From positions 1-64,000 of the forward strand of contig NZ_JACTOJ010000022.1 of assembly GCF_032335695.1 (NCBI RefSeq): a stretch of 64,000 nt of DNA. The letters are read 5' to 3'. Origin of the DNA: JACTOJ01 sp032335695 (GTDB lineage: Bacteria > Bacillota > Clostridia > Clostridiales > Clostridiaceae). Position 1 is the stretch's first letter, and the number at the start of each line of letters is the position of its first letter. This document shows, in pieces, positions 53,183 through 61,988 of the stretch. The position numbers and the translations under genes are program-made. Below the pieces are notes generated by a model. It was not told the origin of the DNA, did not search any database, and worked only from the letters and a program-made list of their open reading frames with translations.

Positions 53183-53802
53183 TATATTTTAAGATGAGCT
53201 TTTGAGGTCTCAATAAAACGATCTATACTTGCTCTTTCTTCTCTTTCCTTTTCTTTATCCATATCCCCTCTTCCTAGTCTATCGCAAAGAGAAAACAGAG
53301 AAATTTCTTGTAACTTAACCTCTTTCAGCATTGATTTTATATCTGCAAAAGGCAAACTTTTTGTAACAAAAAGTGGCTGCATATGCCACCTTGTCATATT
53401 AGTCACAGCTTCTACAAAGCTTTCCTCTTCATTAAAAGGTTTAAAAAATTCTACCACCATTTCAGCTCCAACCTTATCATGATCATAGGAAGTTATTCTG
53501 CCCTTCCTTATTTTTGTAGTTTCTCCTTTTCCTATATCATGAAGAAGTGCCGACCACATGAAGGCTCTTGGAGCCTCACTCTTGTCTTTTACTTTGGCTG
53601 CTTCATCCACTACCATCATAGTATGATTCCATACACTTCCTTCCGGATGATATTTAATCGATTGTTCTGTAAACTTTAATTTGTTAAGTACAGAAAATGG
53701 AGCTTTTTTAAACTCATCCATATTGGATATCTCATTGATAGCTATCGAAGGCTTTTCATCTTCCAATAAACTTTTATTCAACTTTTGGTATATTTTTTCC
53801 AT
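53182..53802 (-). CDS. HD-domain phosphohydrolase
   Basis: A 206-residue metal-dependent phosphohydrolase. The HD signature is seen as WNHTMMVVDEA (first His), ALLHDIGKGETT (HD pair) and YDHDKVGAEM (further His/Asp). The layout resembles the C-terminal HD part of tRNA nucleotidyltransferases, but the polymerase head is missing. The substrate is unknown. The stop codon borders a family A repeat. Confidence 0.85.
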   Translation of the reverse strand: MEKIYQKLNKSLLEDEKPSIAINEISNMDEFKKAPFSVLNKLKFTEQSIKYHPEGSVWNHTMMVVDEAAKVKDKSEAPRAFMWSALLHDIGKGETTKIRKGRITSYDHDKVGAEMVVEFFKPFNEEESFVEAVTNMTRWHMQPLFVTKSLPFADIKSMLKEVKLQEISLFSLCDRLGRGDMDKEKEREERASIDRFIETSKAHLKI

Positions 53803-53870
53803 GATATCACCTCTTCAGTATTTTTATTTTTGCTTTAAAGAATAATTTTATGCTTTTATTTTTCTATAAA

Positions 53871-53912
53871 AAAACAACTTTTAAAGCAATTGCGCACTTT
53901 AAAAGCTGTTTT
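53871..53912 (-). terminator. Terminator of the LCP gene
   Basis: Arms of about 16 bp with one mismatch (53871-53886 and 53897-53912) and, on the minus strand, a T run after the stem. Confidence 0.65.
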
Positions 53913-53948
53913 AAAATTTTTTATATTTTTATATGGCTCTGTTTTATA

Positions 53949-55052
53949 TTAATTATCAAGCTTAGGCATTTCTTCACCAGCATCATTAAAATATTTTCTC
54001 AAAACAGATTTAAAAGCACTAACATCCAATTTGCTATCATCCGGCGTTATATCTTTATATACAAAGTCATTTAAGACTTTAGCATTTTGATCTTTGTCAA
54101 CCAGCAAATACCAAGCACCTTTGTACATTCCTCCCCAGCTTATCTTATCTAGTGGTATACTTAGTTTTTCTACATTTATACCTCCAAATTTACTTACAGT
54201 ATAAGCATCATTAAGCAATGTAGTAGGTTCCATATTAGTCTTTACACACTTCAATAATTTTGTTGCCAAATTTGTATATTGAAGGCTTGTCATAGTTTTG
54301 AACTTGTTAAGTAATACGGTAAGAACCTGCTCCTGTCTTTCCATCCTCTCATAGGTTCCATTGCCAACATATCTTATTCTTGAGTAAGCCAACGCCTGCT
54401 GACCATCCAAATGCTGCGTTCCTCCATGAGTAAGGGGTGGGGACTTAACCTTATCAACTTCTCCAATATACTTATTAATTTCTTTTACTTCAGAATCTTT
54501 TACATCTATATCTACTCCGCCTACAGCATCAATTATATCTTGAAATCCCCAAAAGTTTACTATTATATAGTTGTCCAATTTTATTCTAAAGTTAGTTTCT
54601 ATAGTTTTCAATAAAAGATCTGGTCCGCCTAACTGATATGCCTCATTTATTTTAGCAGGCTTATATTTAGGTATATCTACATAAGTGTCCCTTTGTATGG
54701 CTGTAAATCTTATTTTCTTGTTATTTGCATCTATGGTAGCAATTATTATACTGTCAGACCTAGCCGCCTCTTTCTCATCTCTGCCGTCAGTACCAATAAG
54801 CAAAATATTCGTTATACCTTCCTGTTCAGTATATATGGGGTCTTGTGTAGGAACGTCCTCTAGGCTTATTTCCTTTCCTTTTTCATCCACATATTTAGGC
54901 ACATCGTTAGCGTTTACATGAGTCATTTGTCTAACATATAGCAAAAGACCTCCAAAGCTCAATGCAATTATTGCAACAATAGATCCCAGCACTAAAGCTA
55001 TTTTTTTCTTTAAGCTCATTTTTTTCGAGTTTTTATTCTTCTTTTTAAACAT
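53949..55052 (-). CDS. LCP-family (LytR-CpsA-Psr) cell-wall ligase
   Basis: A 367-residue membrane-anchored extracellular protein. A lysine-rich N-terminus and one helix (about 18-40) lead to the LCP catalytic domain: ILLIGTDGRDEKEAARSDSIIIATID, FTAIQRDTYVDIP, the KINEAYQLGG motif and the arginine-bearing LAYSRIRYVGNGTYERMERQ. Such enzymes join glycopolymers (teichoic acids or capsule) to peptidoglycan, using polyprenyl-phosphate-linked substrates. No glycopolymer genes lie next to it. Confidence 0.93.
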   Translation of the reverse strand: MFKKKNKNSKKMSLKKKIALVLGSIVAIIALSFGGLLLYVRQMTHVNANDVPKYVDEKGKEISLEDVPTQDPIYTEQEGITNILLIGTDGRDEKEAARSDSIIIATIDANNKKIRFTAIQRDTYVDIPKYKPAKINEAYQLGGPDLLLKTIETNFRIKLDNYIIVNFWGFQDIIDAVGGVDIDVKDSEVKEINKYIGEVDKVKSPPLTHGGTQHLDGQQALAYSRIRYVGNGTYERMERQEQVLTVLLNKFKTMTSLQYTNLATKLLKCVKTNMEPTTLLNDAYTVSKFGGINVEKLSIPLDKISWGGMYKGAWYLLVDKDQNAKVLNDFVYKDITPDDSKLDVSAFKSVLRKYFNDAGEEMPKLDN

Positions 55053-55422
55053 ATCTAGTTATAGCCTCCTTGGTAATTTCAATATTAGATAGTAAAATAG
55101 CATAGATTAATAAAGACTCTCATCTATAATGTAGGAATTAAAATCAGTATAAAAATTTTAAAAATATAACTAATACTCATCTATTATAAGCATGTACTAT
55201 ATAGCAATTTATGTTATTGTTGTTAATTGTTAAGTTCATATTAAATTATGTTATATTTTTAAAATACGACAAGTTATGGAATTAGTTCGTTATTCTTACC
55301 GATTTTATATTCATACTATATGTTTTTAAGGTTATACTAACATTAATATTTACTATAATATCATTAATTAATCGTAAGTCAAAGAAATATTTATATTTTT
55401 CATCAATAAAGGAGGAAATTTT
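55053..55422. other. AT-rich gap with a weak family A-like trace
   Basis: No gene is seen. At about 55133-55165 a stretch with CTCATCTATAATGTAGGA followed by AAAATCAGTATAAAAAT recalls the family A copy at 13250-13290, but the match is short. Upstream signals of the LCP gene (minus) and of the small gene at 55423 (plus) must lie here; neither promoter is clear. Confidence 0.45.
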
Positions 55423-55593
55423 ATGGATAATAATAAAAATTTACAAAAGACTCGTGAAAAAAGCAATGCTGAATTAAGAAAAATGTTTCCCAGAGAAGGT
55501 GCAGATATAGGAATTGAAAATGGTAAAAAAATTGGAGCTTCGGAAAATGGCAATAAATTTACTAAAAGATCAAAATTATCTCATAACAAATAA
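55423..55593 (+). CDS. Small basic hydrophilic protein, unknown
   Basis: A 56-residue frame that begins MDNNKNLQKTREKSNAELRK, with AAAGGAGG 7 nt before the ATG, one of the best ribosome sites in the window. It is rich in Lys, Asn and Glu and has no hydrophobic segment. The second half, IENGKKIGASENGNKFTKR, has a faint likeness to the end of small acid-soluble spore proteins, but this is too weak to name it. It stands alone between the LCP and birA genes. The function is unknown. Confidence 0.6.
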   Translation: MDNNKNLQKTREKSNAELRKMFPREGADIGIENGKKIGASENGNKFTKRSKLSHNK

Positions 55594-55768
55594 AAGCTAT
55601 ATTACGGAAACATCTTTATGCTTAGTATTTTTAGTGTAATGCAGAAATAAAAGATTTACTTATAGCTAATCTTCTTGTATATGGAATGTTAAAATGCTAA
55701 AATATATTTTGAAATTTACAATATTAATCAATACAAAATTAAACAGTATATGAAAAGAGATTATCTAT

Positions 55769-56752
55769 ATGAAAATTGAAATTCTAAATATGTTATTAGA
55801 CAATAAAGGAAATTTTATTTCCGGGGAATATATTAGTGATAAATTAGGAATAACAAGAGCTGCGGTATGGAAATATATTAAAAGCATTAAGGAAGAGGGT
55901 TACGAAGTAGAATCCTCTTCCAAAAAAGGCTATAAAATTATAGGTCGCCCTGAAATATTAACCTATACAGAAATCAAAGATTTTTTAAACACTAAATTTA
56001 TAGGAAGAGAAGTTATTCATTATTCTTCTGTGGATTCAACAAACCTAAAAGCGAAAGAAATCAATATTAAAGACATAAAAAGTGGCACTGTAGTTGTAAG
56101 CGAAGAACAAAGCTCTGGGAGAGGTAGGTTGGGTAGAAAATGGGTATCCCCTTTTGGAAAAGGCGTATGGATGTCCATAATATTAAAACCTGACATAGAT
56201 CCTTCTAATGCCTATAAGCTGACAGTGATTACTGCCGCTGCTGTGTATAATGCACTAAAAGCTAACGGTATAGAAAGTCTTATCAAATGGCCCAATGATA
56301 TATTGCTAAACGGCAAGAAGATTTGCGGAATTTTAACAGAAATGAGTGCAGAATTAAACATCATAAATAATTTGATTATAGGAATAGGCATAAATATAAA
56401 TTCAAAGCCCTGTGACTTTCCGGAGGACTTAATTTCTATAGCCTCTTCACTATACATTGAAAAAAATATAGTATTTAACAGAAAAAAGATAATGGCAGAT
56501 ATATTAAATAATTTTGAGCTTCTTTATGAGTCTTTTATATCATCAGGATCTATAGAGAGTTCCATTGATATTTGTAAAAATAATTCTGCTGTCTTAAGTA
56601 AAGATATTCTTTTGGTAAAGAGAAACGAAAGCATACTTGTGAAAGCAATTGACATAAACAGTGAGGGATATCTAATTGTGCAGGAAGGCAATGATATATA
56701 TCCTGTAATGTCTGGAGAAGTGTCAATCCGTTCTTCAAGAGGTTACATATAA
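55769..56752 (+). CDS. birA: Biotin-protein ligase / biotin operon repressor
   Basis: A 327-residue bifunctional protein. An N-terminal winged HTH (about 1-60; EYISDKLGITRAAVWKYIKSI) suggests that it also represses biotin genes. The ligase domain has SSGRGRLGRKW (117-125), which binds biotinyl-AMP, KWPNDILLNGKKICGIL with the catalytic lysine region (173-187) and the GIGININ strand. A small C-terminal SH3-like domain ends the protein. It attaches biotin to carboxylases. The promoter region is not obvious. Confidence 0.95.
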   Translation: MKIEILNMLLDNKGNFISGEYISDKLGITRAAVWKYIKSIKEEGYEVESSSKKGYKIIGRPEILTYTEIKDFLNTKFIGREVIHYSSVDSTNLKAKEINIKDIKSGTVVVSEEQSSGRGRLGRKWVSPFGKGVWMSIILKPDIDPSNAYKLTVITAAAVYNALKANGIESLIKWPNDILLNGKKICGILTEMSAELNIINNLIIGIGININSKPCDFPEDLISIASSLYIEKNIVFNRKKIMADILNNFELLYESFISSGSIESSIDICKNNSAVLSKDILLVKRNESILVKAIDINSEGYLIVQEGNDIYPVMSGEVSIRSSRGYI

Positions 56753-56788
56753 AAAGGGGGTTTTCTTAGCACTAGAAAACCTCCTTTT
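56752..56788. terminator. Bidirectional terminator
   Basis: Arms of 15 bp with one G-U pair (56752-56766 and 56774-56788) and flanking A and T runs. It overlaps the birA stop codon and ends the convergent ilvB transcript. Confidence 0.8.
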
Positions 56789-56791
56789 ATC

Positions 56792-58468
56792 TTAGCAGTC
56801 TAACTCTTTATAAATTATTTCGTTTATTGGAGCACCTGGAGCAACCATAGGAAGCACTTTATTGGTTTCATCTATTAAGCAGTCAATTATAATAGGCTCC
56901 TGTAACGAAAGTGCATAGTCCAATGCCTTATCCAAATCACCTTCATTTGTTACTCTTATGCCTTTTATTCCATAAGCCTCTCCTAGCTTTAGGAAATCCA
57001 CATCTTCTCCCAATAGAGTGAAGGAGAATCTTTCATTGCAGAACATTTCCTGCCACTGCCTTACCATGCCTAGAGCATGATTATTAAATATAAGCTGAAT
57101 CACAGGACACTTATATCTGGCCAAGGTCGAAAGCTCATTACAATTCATTTTAAAGCTTCCGTCACCTGCTACATTAATTACTTTCTTATGAGGATTTCCA
57201 AAAGATGCCCCTATAGCAGCTCCCAATCCAAAGCCCATAGTGCCAAGCCCTCCTGAAGTTATAAAACTTCTTGGCTGCCTATAGGAATAATATTGGCATG
57301 CCCACATCTGATGCTGCCCTACCTCTGTAGTTATTATAGCATCTCCTTTAGTTACTTCGCTTAATCTATTCATTATATATTTAGGATTTAGCCCCCTATA
57401 ATCAAAATCCATAGGATATTGATTTTTCCATTTTTCCATTTGTTCAATCCAATTATCATGCTCTTTTTTATCAATAATTAAAAGCAATTCTTTTAAAACA
57501 GCTTTTACGTCACCAACTATAGGTACATCTACTCTAACATTTTTTCCTATTTCTTTAGGATCCACATCTATGTGTATTATTTTAGCTTTAGGAGCAAAAC
57601 TATCAACATGGCTAGCTACCCTATCGCTAAACCTAGCCCCAATAGCTATTAGCAAATCGCAGTTTGTTATACCGTAATTGGATCCATGAGTTCCATGCAT
57701 ACCAACCATTCCTGTGAATAATGGATGTTCATTAGGAAAAGCTCCTGTTCCCATTAGTGATGTAGTGACAGGAGAGCATATTTTTTCTGCAAATTCTATA
57801 AATTCGTCGGCAGCTTCAGATATTATAATACCTCCGCCGCCATAAATCATAGGCCTTTCACTTTCCATAATAAGTTTTGCAGCCTTTTCAATATTCTCTT
57901 TATCCAATTGATATTTTTCTTCATAAGCTTGTTCTAAAAAATATGCCTCTTTTTCATATTCAATATCTAAAAGCTGCAAATCTTTAGGAATGTCTATAAG
58001 AACAGGCCCTGGTCTACCGGATTTTGCAATATTAAAAGCTTCTCTAATTATTGAAGGTATAGATTCAATAGAATCTACGAGATAATTCTTTTTAGTTATT
58101 GAAGCTGTTATATTCACTATATCTATTTCCTGAAAGGAATCTCTCCCTAAAAGTTTTCTTCCTACTTGACCAGTTATTACTACCATAGGTACAGAATCTC
58201 TGAACGCTGTAGCAATACCAGTAACAGTATTGGTGGCTCCCGGTCCTGAAGTAGCTATAACTACTCCAGTCCTTCCAGTAGACCTGGCATATCCATCTGC
58301 TGCATGAGTAGCCCCTTGTTCATGAGCAAATATTATATGTCTAAGTTCTTTTTCATCATATAGCGCATCATATAGTGGAATAACTGCACCTCCAGGGTAT
58401 CCAAATATTATTTCCACGCCCTGCTCTTTTAAACACTGCAAAATTAACTGTGCCCCATTTAATTTCAC
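56792..58468 (-). CDS. ilvB: Acetolactate synthase, large subunit (second copy)
   Basis: A 558-residue thiamine-diphosphate enzyme: FGYPGGAVIPLYDALYD, FAHEQGATHAADGYARSTG, QVGRKLLGRDSFQE, and the ThDP motif VAGDGSFKMNCNELSTLARY with NNHALGMVRQW. The PGGAVIPLYDAL form is the canonical biosynthetic IlvB, and it differs clearly from the copy at 35372. GTG at 58468 is the start, with GGGG 8 nt upstream; the frame runs on to 58477. It follows ilvC by 69 bp and shares its T-box. No small-subunit gene follows, so it may use the IlvN encoded at 37009. Confidence 0.94.
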   Translation of the reverse strand: MKLNGAQLILQCLKEQGVEIIFGYPGGAVIPLYDALYDEKELRHIIFAHEQGATHAADGYARSTGRTGVVIATSGPGATNTVTGIATAFRDSVPMVVITGQVGRKLLGRDSFQEIDIVNITASITKKNYLVDSIESIPSIIREAFNIAKSGRPGPVLIDIPKDLQLLDIEYEKEAYFLEQAYEEKYQLDKENIEKAAKLIMESERPMIYGGGGIIISEAADEFIEFAEKICSPVTTSLMGTGAFPNEHPLFTGMVGMHGTHGSNYGITNCDLLIAIGARFSDRVASHVDSFAPKAKIIHIDVDPKEIGKNVRVDVPIVGDVKAVLKELLLIIDKKEHDNWIEQMEKWKNQYPMDFDYRGLNPKYIMNRLSEVTKGDAIITTEVGQHQMWACQYYSYRQPRSFITSGGLGTMGFGLGAAIGASFGNPHKKVINVAGDGSFKMNCNELSTLARYKCPVIQLIFNNHALGMVRQWQEMFCNERFSFTLLGEDVDFLKLGEAYGIKGIRVTNEGDLDKALDYALSLQEPIIIDCLIDETNKVLPMVAPGAPINEIIYKELDC

Positions 58469-58537
58469 AAATATCACCCCAAATTCAATTTTGAAAAACC
58501 TACCATCCTGTTTAAGGCAGAGGTCAATATCCTATTT

Positions 58538-59542
58538 TTACTCTACTTTATCTTTATCAAGCCATGGCATCATTTTTCTAAGTTCAGCCCCAACCTTTTC
58601 AACTTGATGCTCCTTTTCCAGCCTTCTCATTGAATTAAAGTATGGTCTCCCAACTTTATTTTCAAGAAGCCAGTTCTTTGCAAAAGTTCCATTTTGAATT
58701 TCCTTTAAAACTTGCTGCATCTCTTTCTTCGTATCTTCAGTAATAAGTCTGCTTCCCGTTACGTAATCTCCATATTCCGCAGTATCACTTATAGAATATC
58801 TCATAAGGCTCAAGCCGCCTTGATTTATTAAATCAACTATAAGCTTCATTTCGTGCATACATTCAAAATAAGCACTTTCAGGTTGATATCCTGCCTCTAC
58901 CAAAGTTTCAAAACCAGCTTTCATTAAAGCAGCAACTCCACCGCATAACACAGCCTGTTCACCGAATAAATCTGTTTCAGTTTCTTCTTTGAATGTAGTC
59001 TCAAGAACACCAGCTCTCGTTCCACCTATACCCTTTGCATAGGCTAAAGCGTAGTCTTTAGCTTTTCCAGAATAATCCTGATACACAGCTATTAAATCTG
59101 GAACACCATTGCCTTCAGCATACTGTCTTCTAACTATATGTCCTGGTCCCTTTGGTGCTACCATAAATACATCTACAAAAGCTGGAGGTTTGATTTGTCC
59201 AAAATGTATGTTAAATCCATGGGCAAATACTAAGGCCTTTCCTTCTGTCAGATTAGGTTCTATAGCTTCTTTATAAAGTTCAGCCTGCTTTTCATCTGGT
59301 ATAAGTACCATAACAATATCACTTTCCTTAACAGCATCTGCTACGAGCTTAACTTTTAGCCCTGCTGCTTCGGCTCTTTTCCATGATTTGCTGCCTTCAT
59401 ACAAGCCAACAGTTACATCAACGCCACTATCTTTTAAATTTAAAGAGTGTGCGTGCCCCTGACTTCCATATCCAATAACTGCAACCTTTTTACCTTTCAA
59501 TAATTCTAAGTTCGCATCTGCATCATAATATAATTTTGCCAC
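58538..59542 (-). CDS. ilvC: Ketol-acid reductoisomerase
   Basis: A 334-residue class I enzyme that rearranges and reduces acetolactate or acetohydroxybutyrate in valine and isoleucine synthesis. The dinucleotide fold VIGYGSQGHAHSLNLKDSG is near residue 22; the GSKSWKRAEAAGL loop sets the NADPH preference in the family. FGEQAVLCGG and ECMHEMKLIVDLI carry the metal-binding acidic residues. AGGGGG precedes the ATG. It is the first gene of ilvC-ilvB, controlled by an isoleucine T-box. Confidence 0.96.
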   Translation of the reverse strand: MAKLYYDADANLELLKGKKVAVIGYGSQGHAHSLNLKDSGVDVTVGLYEGSKSWKRAEAAGLKVKLVADAVKESDIVMVLIPDEKQAELYKEAIEPNLTEGKALVFAHGFNIHFGQIKPPAFVDVFMVAPKGPGHIVRRQYAEGNGVPDLIAVYQDYSGKAKDYALAYAKGIGGTRAGVLETTFKEETETDLFGEQAVLCGGVAALMKAGFETLVEAGYQPESAYFECMHEMKLIVDLINQGGLSLMRYSISDTAEYGDYVTGSRLITEDTKKEMQQVLKEIQNGTFAKNWLLENKVGRPYFNSMRRLEKEHQVEKVGAELRKMMPWLDKDKVE

Positions 59543-59730
59543 AATAAATCCCCCTCTTTATTTGTTTTTATACATTTTATAGTATATTTATAAAACATAT
59601 TTATGCAGTGCTGTATTAAGCCCCTGTATTTACGAATTATTCTCAATATTCTGTATATTGAATATGTATTTCATCCGTTTTTCATTATATTACAGCACTG
59701 GTTTTAACAGAATTAAATTTAGAGAACAAA

Positions 59731-59945
59731 AAAACAGCCTTCTCCCAACGCTGGGGCGAAAACTGTCCGCGGTGCCACCCAATTTGAACTCAATAAATAA
59801 CGGCTTAGCCGGCAAAGCTTACTCTTTAATAATTTCAGCCCGCAACTCAGAGGTGATTTTCAAAGTTAATCCATCTATGGGCTTTCACCTTACCCCACTC
59901 TCTTTTAAGAATTCAAAACTTCTACTCTTCCTCATCAAAGTATTT
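59731..59945 (-). promoter_or_regulatory. T-box riboswitch, isoleucine specifier, upstream of ilvC
   Basis: The same plan as the cimA leader: AGAGAGTGGGGTAAGGTG, the specifier GAAA-ATC-A (codon ATC at 59857-59855), GCTTTGCCGGC, the T-box GGTGGCACCGCG (59779-59768) and a terminator (about 59767-59732) with a T tail. An ATC specifier means isoleucine tRNA. The stretch 59543-59730 between it and ilvC shows nothing else. Confidence 0.92.
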
Positions 59946-59971
59946 GATATTAGAAAATTTGTATTGAATAT

Positions 59972-60000
59972 ACTTTACCACCCATCTTAATCTTTGTCAA
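59972..60000 (-). promoter_or_regulatory. Promoter of the ilvC T-box leader
   Basis: TTGACA (60000-59995), 17-bp spacer, TAAAGT (59977-59972) on the minus strand. The -35 is perfect, the -10 weak. Confidence 0.5.
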
Positions 60001-60142
60001 TACTTTTATAAAAAAATTAATCAGAAATATGAAAGTCTATTTATTCATTTAATCATTTATTATAATAATTAATTTATTGTTTATATTTTTTCTATTCTTT
60101 AAATATTTAATATGCCTTTCTTTTTTACTGCATATTTGCATG

Positions 60143-60171
60143 TTGACAGTTATATTTATTCATAGTATATT
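60143..60171 (+). promoter_or_regulatory. Sigma-A promoter of ilvD
   Basis: TTGACA (60143-60148), a 17-bp spacer and TATATT (60166-60171). The leader is about 55 nt and lacks a T-box or terminator, unlike divergent ilvC. Confidence 0.7.
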
Positions 60172-60232
60172 ATGTTTTAATATTGACTGTATATAACAAA
60201 TTTTAATAATTATATTTTAATGAGGTGATATA

Positions 60233-61900
60233 ATGAGAAGTTCAGAAGTAACCCAAGGTTTTGCCAGAGCCCCTCACAGATCATTATTTTATGCTATGGG
60301 GTATCTACCTGAAGATCTAGAAAAACCACTAATCGCTGTAGTTAATGCTCAAAATGAAATAATTCCAGGACACTTTCATTTAAACGATATTGCCCAAGCT
60401 GTAAAATTAGGTGTAAGTGCCGCTGGAGGTACCCCTATCGAATATCCTTCAATCGGTATATGCGATGGCATTTCAATGAATCACAGCGGAATGAAATATC
60501 CGCTAGCCAGCAGAGAATTAATAGCTGATTCCATTGAAGCCATGACTATGGCACATAAATTTGACGGAATGGTGCTTATAGGAAATTGTGACAAAATTGT
60601 TCCAGGAATGCTTATGGCTGCTGCCAGATTAAATATTCCTGCAATATATGTAGGCGGCGGTCCTATGCTTCCAGGAAAGGATAGTCCTAGCGGTGAAAAT
60701 CTAGACTTAATAAGCGTTTTTGAAGGCATAGGCAGTTTTGTTGAAGGAAAAATAGATGAATCTAGATTACAGCTTATAGAGAAAAAAGCTTGTCCATCCT
60801 GTGGAAGCTGCGCAGGATTATTCACTGCCAATACAATGAATTCTCTTTCAGAAGCACTAGGAATCACTTTGCCTGGAAACGGAACCATACCCGCTCCCTT
60901 TGGTGCAAGAAGACAGCTTGCGAAAAAGACCGGAATGAGAATCGTTGATTTAGTAAAAAAAGATGTAAAGCCTAGAGATATTTTAACTTTAGAAGCTTTT
61001 AAAAATGCTATAGCCTTAGATATGGCAATAGGAGGCTCCAGCAACACTACTCTTCACCTTTTAGCTATCGCCAATGAAGCAGAAGTTCCATTAAGACTTG
61101 AGGACTTTGACGAAATAAGCAAAATGGTTCCTAATATAACAAAGCTTGCTCCTGCAGGTGTGCATAGTATGTACGATTTAGAAGAGGCTGGAGGTATTTC
61201 CGCAGTTATAAATCAATTAATAAAAGCAGGTCTAATAAATGGCCATTTACCAACAGTTACAGGATATACATTAAAAGAAAATGTAAAAAATGCTGCTGTG
61301 CTTAACAAAAATGTTATAAAGCCATTAGATCAGCCATATTTAAAAGAAGGCGGTATAGCGGTTCTTAAAGGAAATTTAGCACCGGAAGGTTCAGTTATTA
61401 AGCAGTCAGCCGTTTCACAAGAAATGCGCCACCACAAAGGCCCAGCTAAGGTTTATGAATCTGAGGAAGAAGCATATGAAGCTATTATGAAAAAAGAAAT
61501 AAAAGCTGGTGATGTGGTTGTAATTAGATATGAGGGGCCTAAGGGCTGTCCTGGAATGAGAGAAATGCTAAGTCCAACTTCCGCTATAATGGGTATGGGA
61601 TTAGAAAAAAGTGTAGCTCTTATTACTGACGGAAGATTTTCTGGCGGTACAAAAGGTCCTTGTATAGGACATGTCTGTCCAGAAGCTTCCGAGGGTGGTC
61701 CCATTGCAGCAATCAAAAATGGAGACTTAATCGAGATAAACTTAGATACCAGAAGCATCAATGTATTAATTTCCGAGGAAGAATTAAAGGATAGGTTATC
61801 AAAATGGACAGCTCCAGCCTCTAAGGCTAAAAAAGGCACCTATCTTCATAGATACAGCAGGCTTGTGACTAATGCCAGCAAAGGTGCTGTATTAGAATAA
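60233..61900 (+). CDS. ilvD: Dihydroxy-acid dehydratase
   Basis: A 555-residue iron-sulfur dehydratase that makes the 2-oxo acids of valine and isoleucine. GNCDKIVPGMLMA and CPSCGSCAGLFTANTMNSL supply the cluster cysteines, and the C-terminal EGPKGCPGMREMLSPTSAIMGMG and TDGRFSGGTKGPCIGHVCPEA motifs are typical. AGGTGAT precedes the ATG. It is divergent from ilvC and has its own promoter and terminator. Confidence 0.96.
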   Translation: MRSSEVTQGFARAPHRSLFYAMGYLPEDLEKPLIAVVNAQNEIIPGHFHLNDIAQAVKLGVSAAGGTPIEYPSIGICDGISMNHSGMKYPLASRELIADSIEAMTMAHKFDGMVLIGNCDKIVPGMLMAAARLNIPAIYVGGGPMLPGKDSPSGENLDLISVFEGIGSFVEGKIDESRLQLIEKKACPSCGSCAGLFTANTMNSLSEALGITLPGNGTIPAPFGARRQLAKKTGMRIVDLVKKDVKPRDILTLEAFKNAIALDMAIGGSSNTTLHLLAIANEAEVPLRLEDFDEISKMVPNITKLAPAGVHSMYDLEEAGGISAVINQLIKAGLINGHLPTVTGYTLKENVKNAAVLNKNVIKPLDQPYLKEGGIAVLKGNLAPEGSVIKQSAVSQEMRHHKGPAKVYESEEEAYEAIMKKEIKAGDVVVIRYEGPKGCPGMREMLSPTSAIMGMGLEKSVALITDGRFSGGTKGPCIGHVCPEASEGGPIAAIKNGDLIEINLDTRSINVLISEEELKDRLSKWTAPASKAKKGTYLHRYSRLVTNASKGAVLE

Positions 61901-61909
61901 CAATTTACG

Positions 61910-61950
61910 CCGAAGCTCTATTTGATTTTCATCTGAGCTTCGGTATTTTT
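61910..61950 (+). terminator. Terminator of ilvD
   Basis: CCGAAGCTC and GAGCTTCGG pair perfectly (61910-61918 with 61935-61943), followed by TATTTTTATT. Confidence 0.8.
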
Positions 61951-61966
61951 ATTATTGGTTCTATTC

Positions 61967-61988
61967 TAAATCAGTGTTGATTTTTATA
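61967..61988 (-). repeat. Intergenic repeat, family A, short copy
   Basis: The 22 bases on the minus strand are identical to 38331-38352 of the long copy. It overlaps the end of the GNAT gene and supplies its stop codon (61986-61984). Confidence 0.65.

Noticed and set aside
59658..59990. Plus-strand 110-residue frame
   Set aside because: It lies antisense to the ilvC T-box leader; the frame is a by-product of the structured RNA.
60481..61047. Minus-strand 188-residue frame inside ilvD
   Set aside because: It is a shadow of the well-supported ilvD gene.
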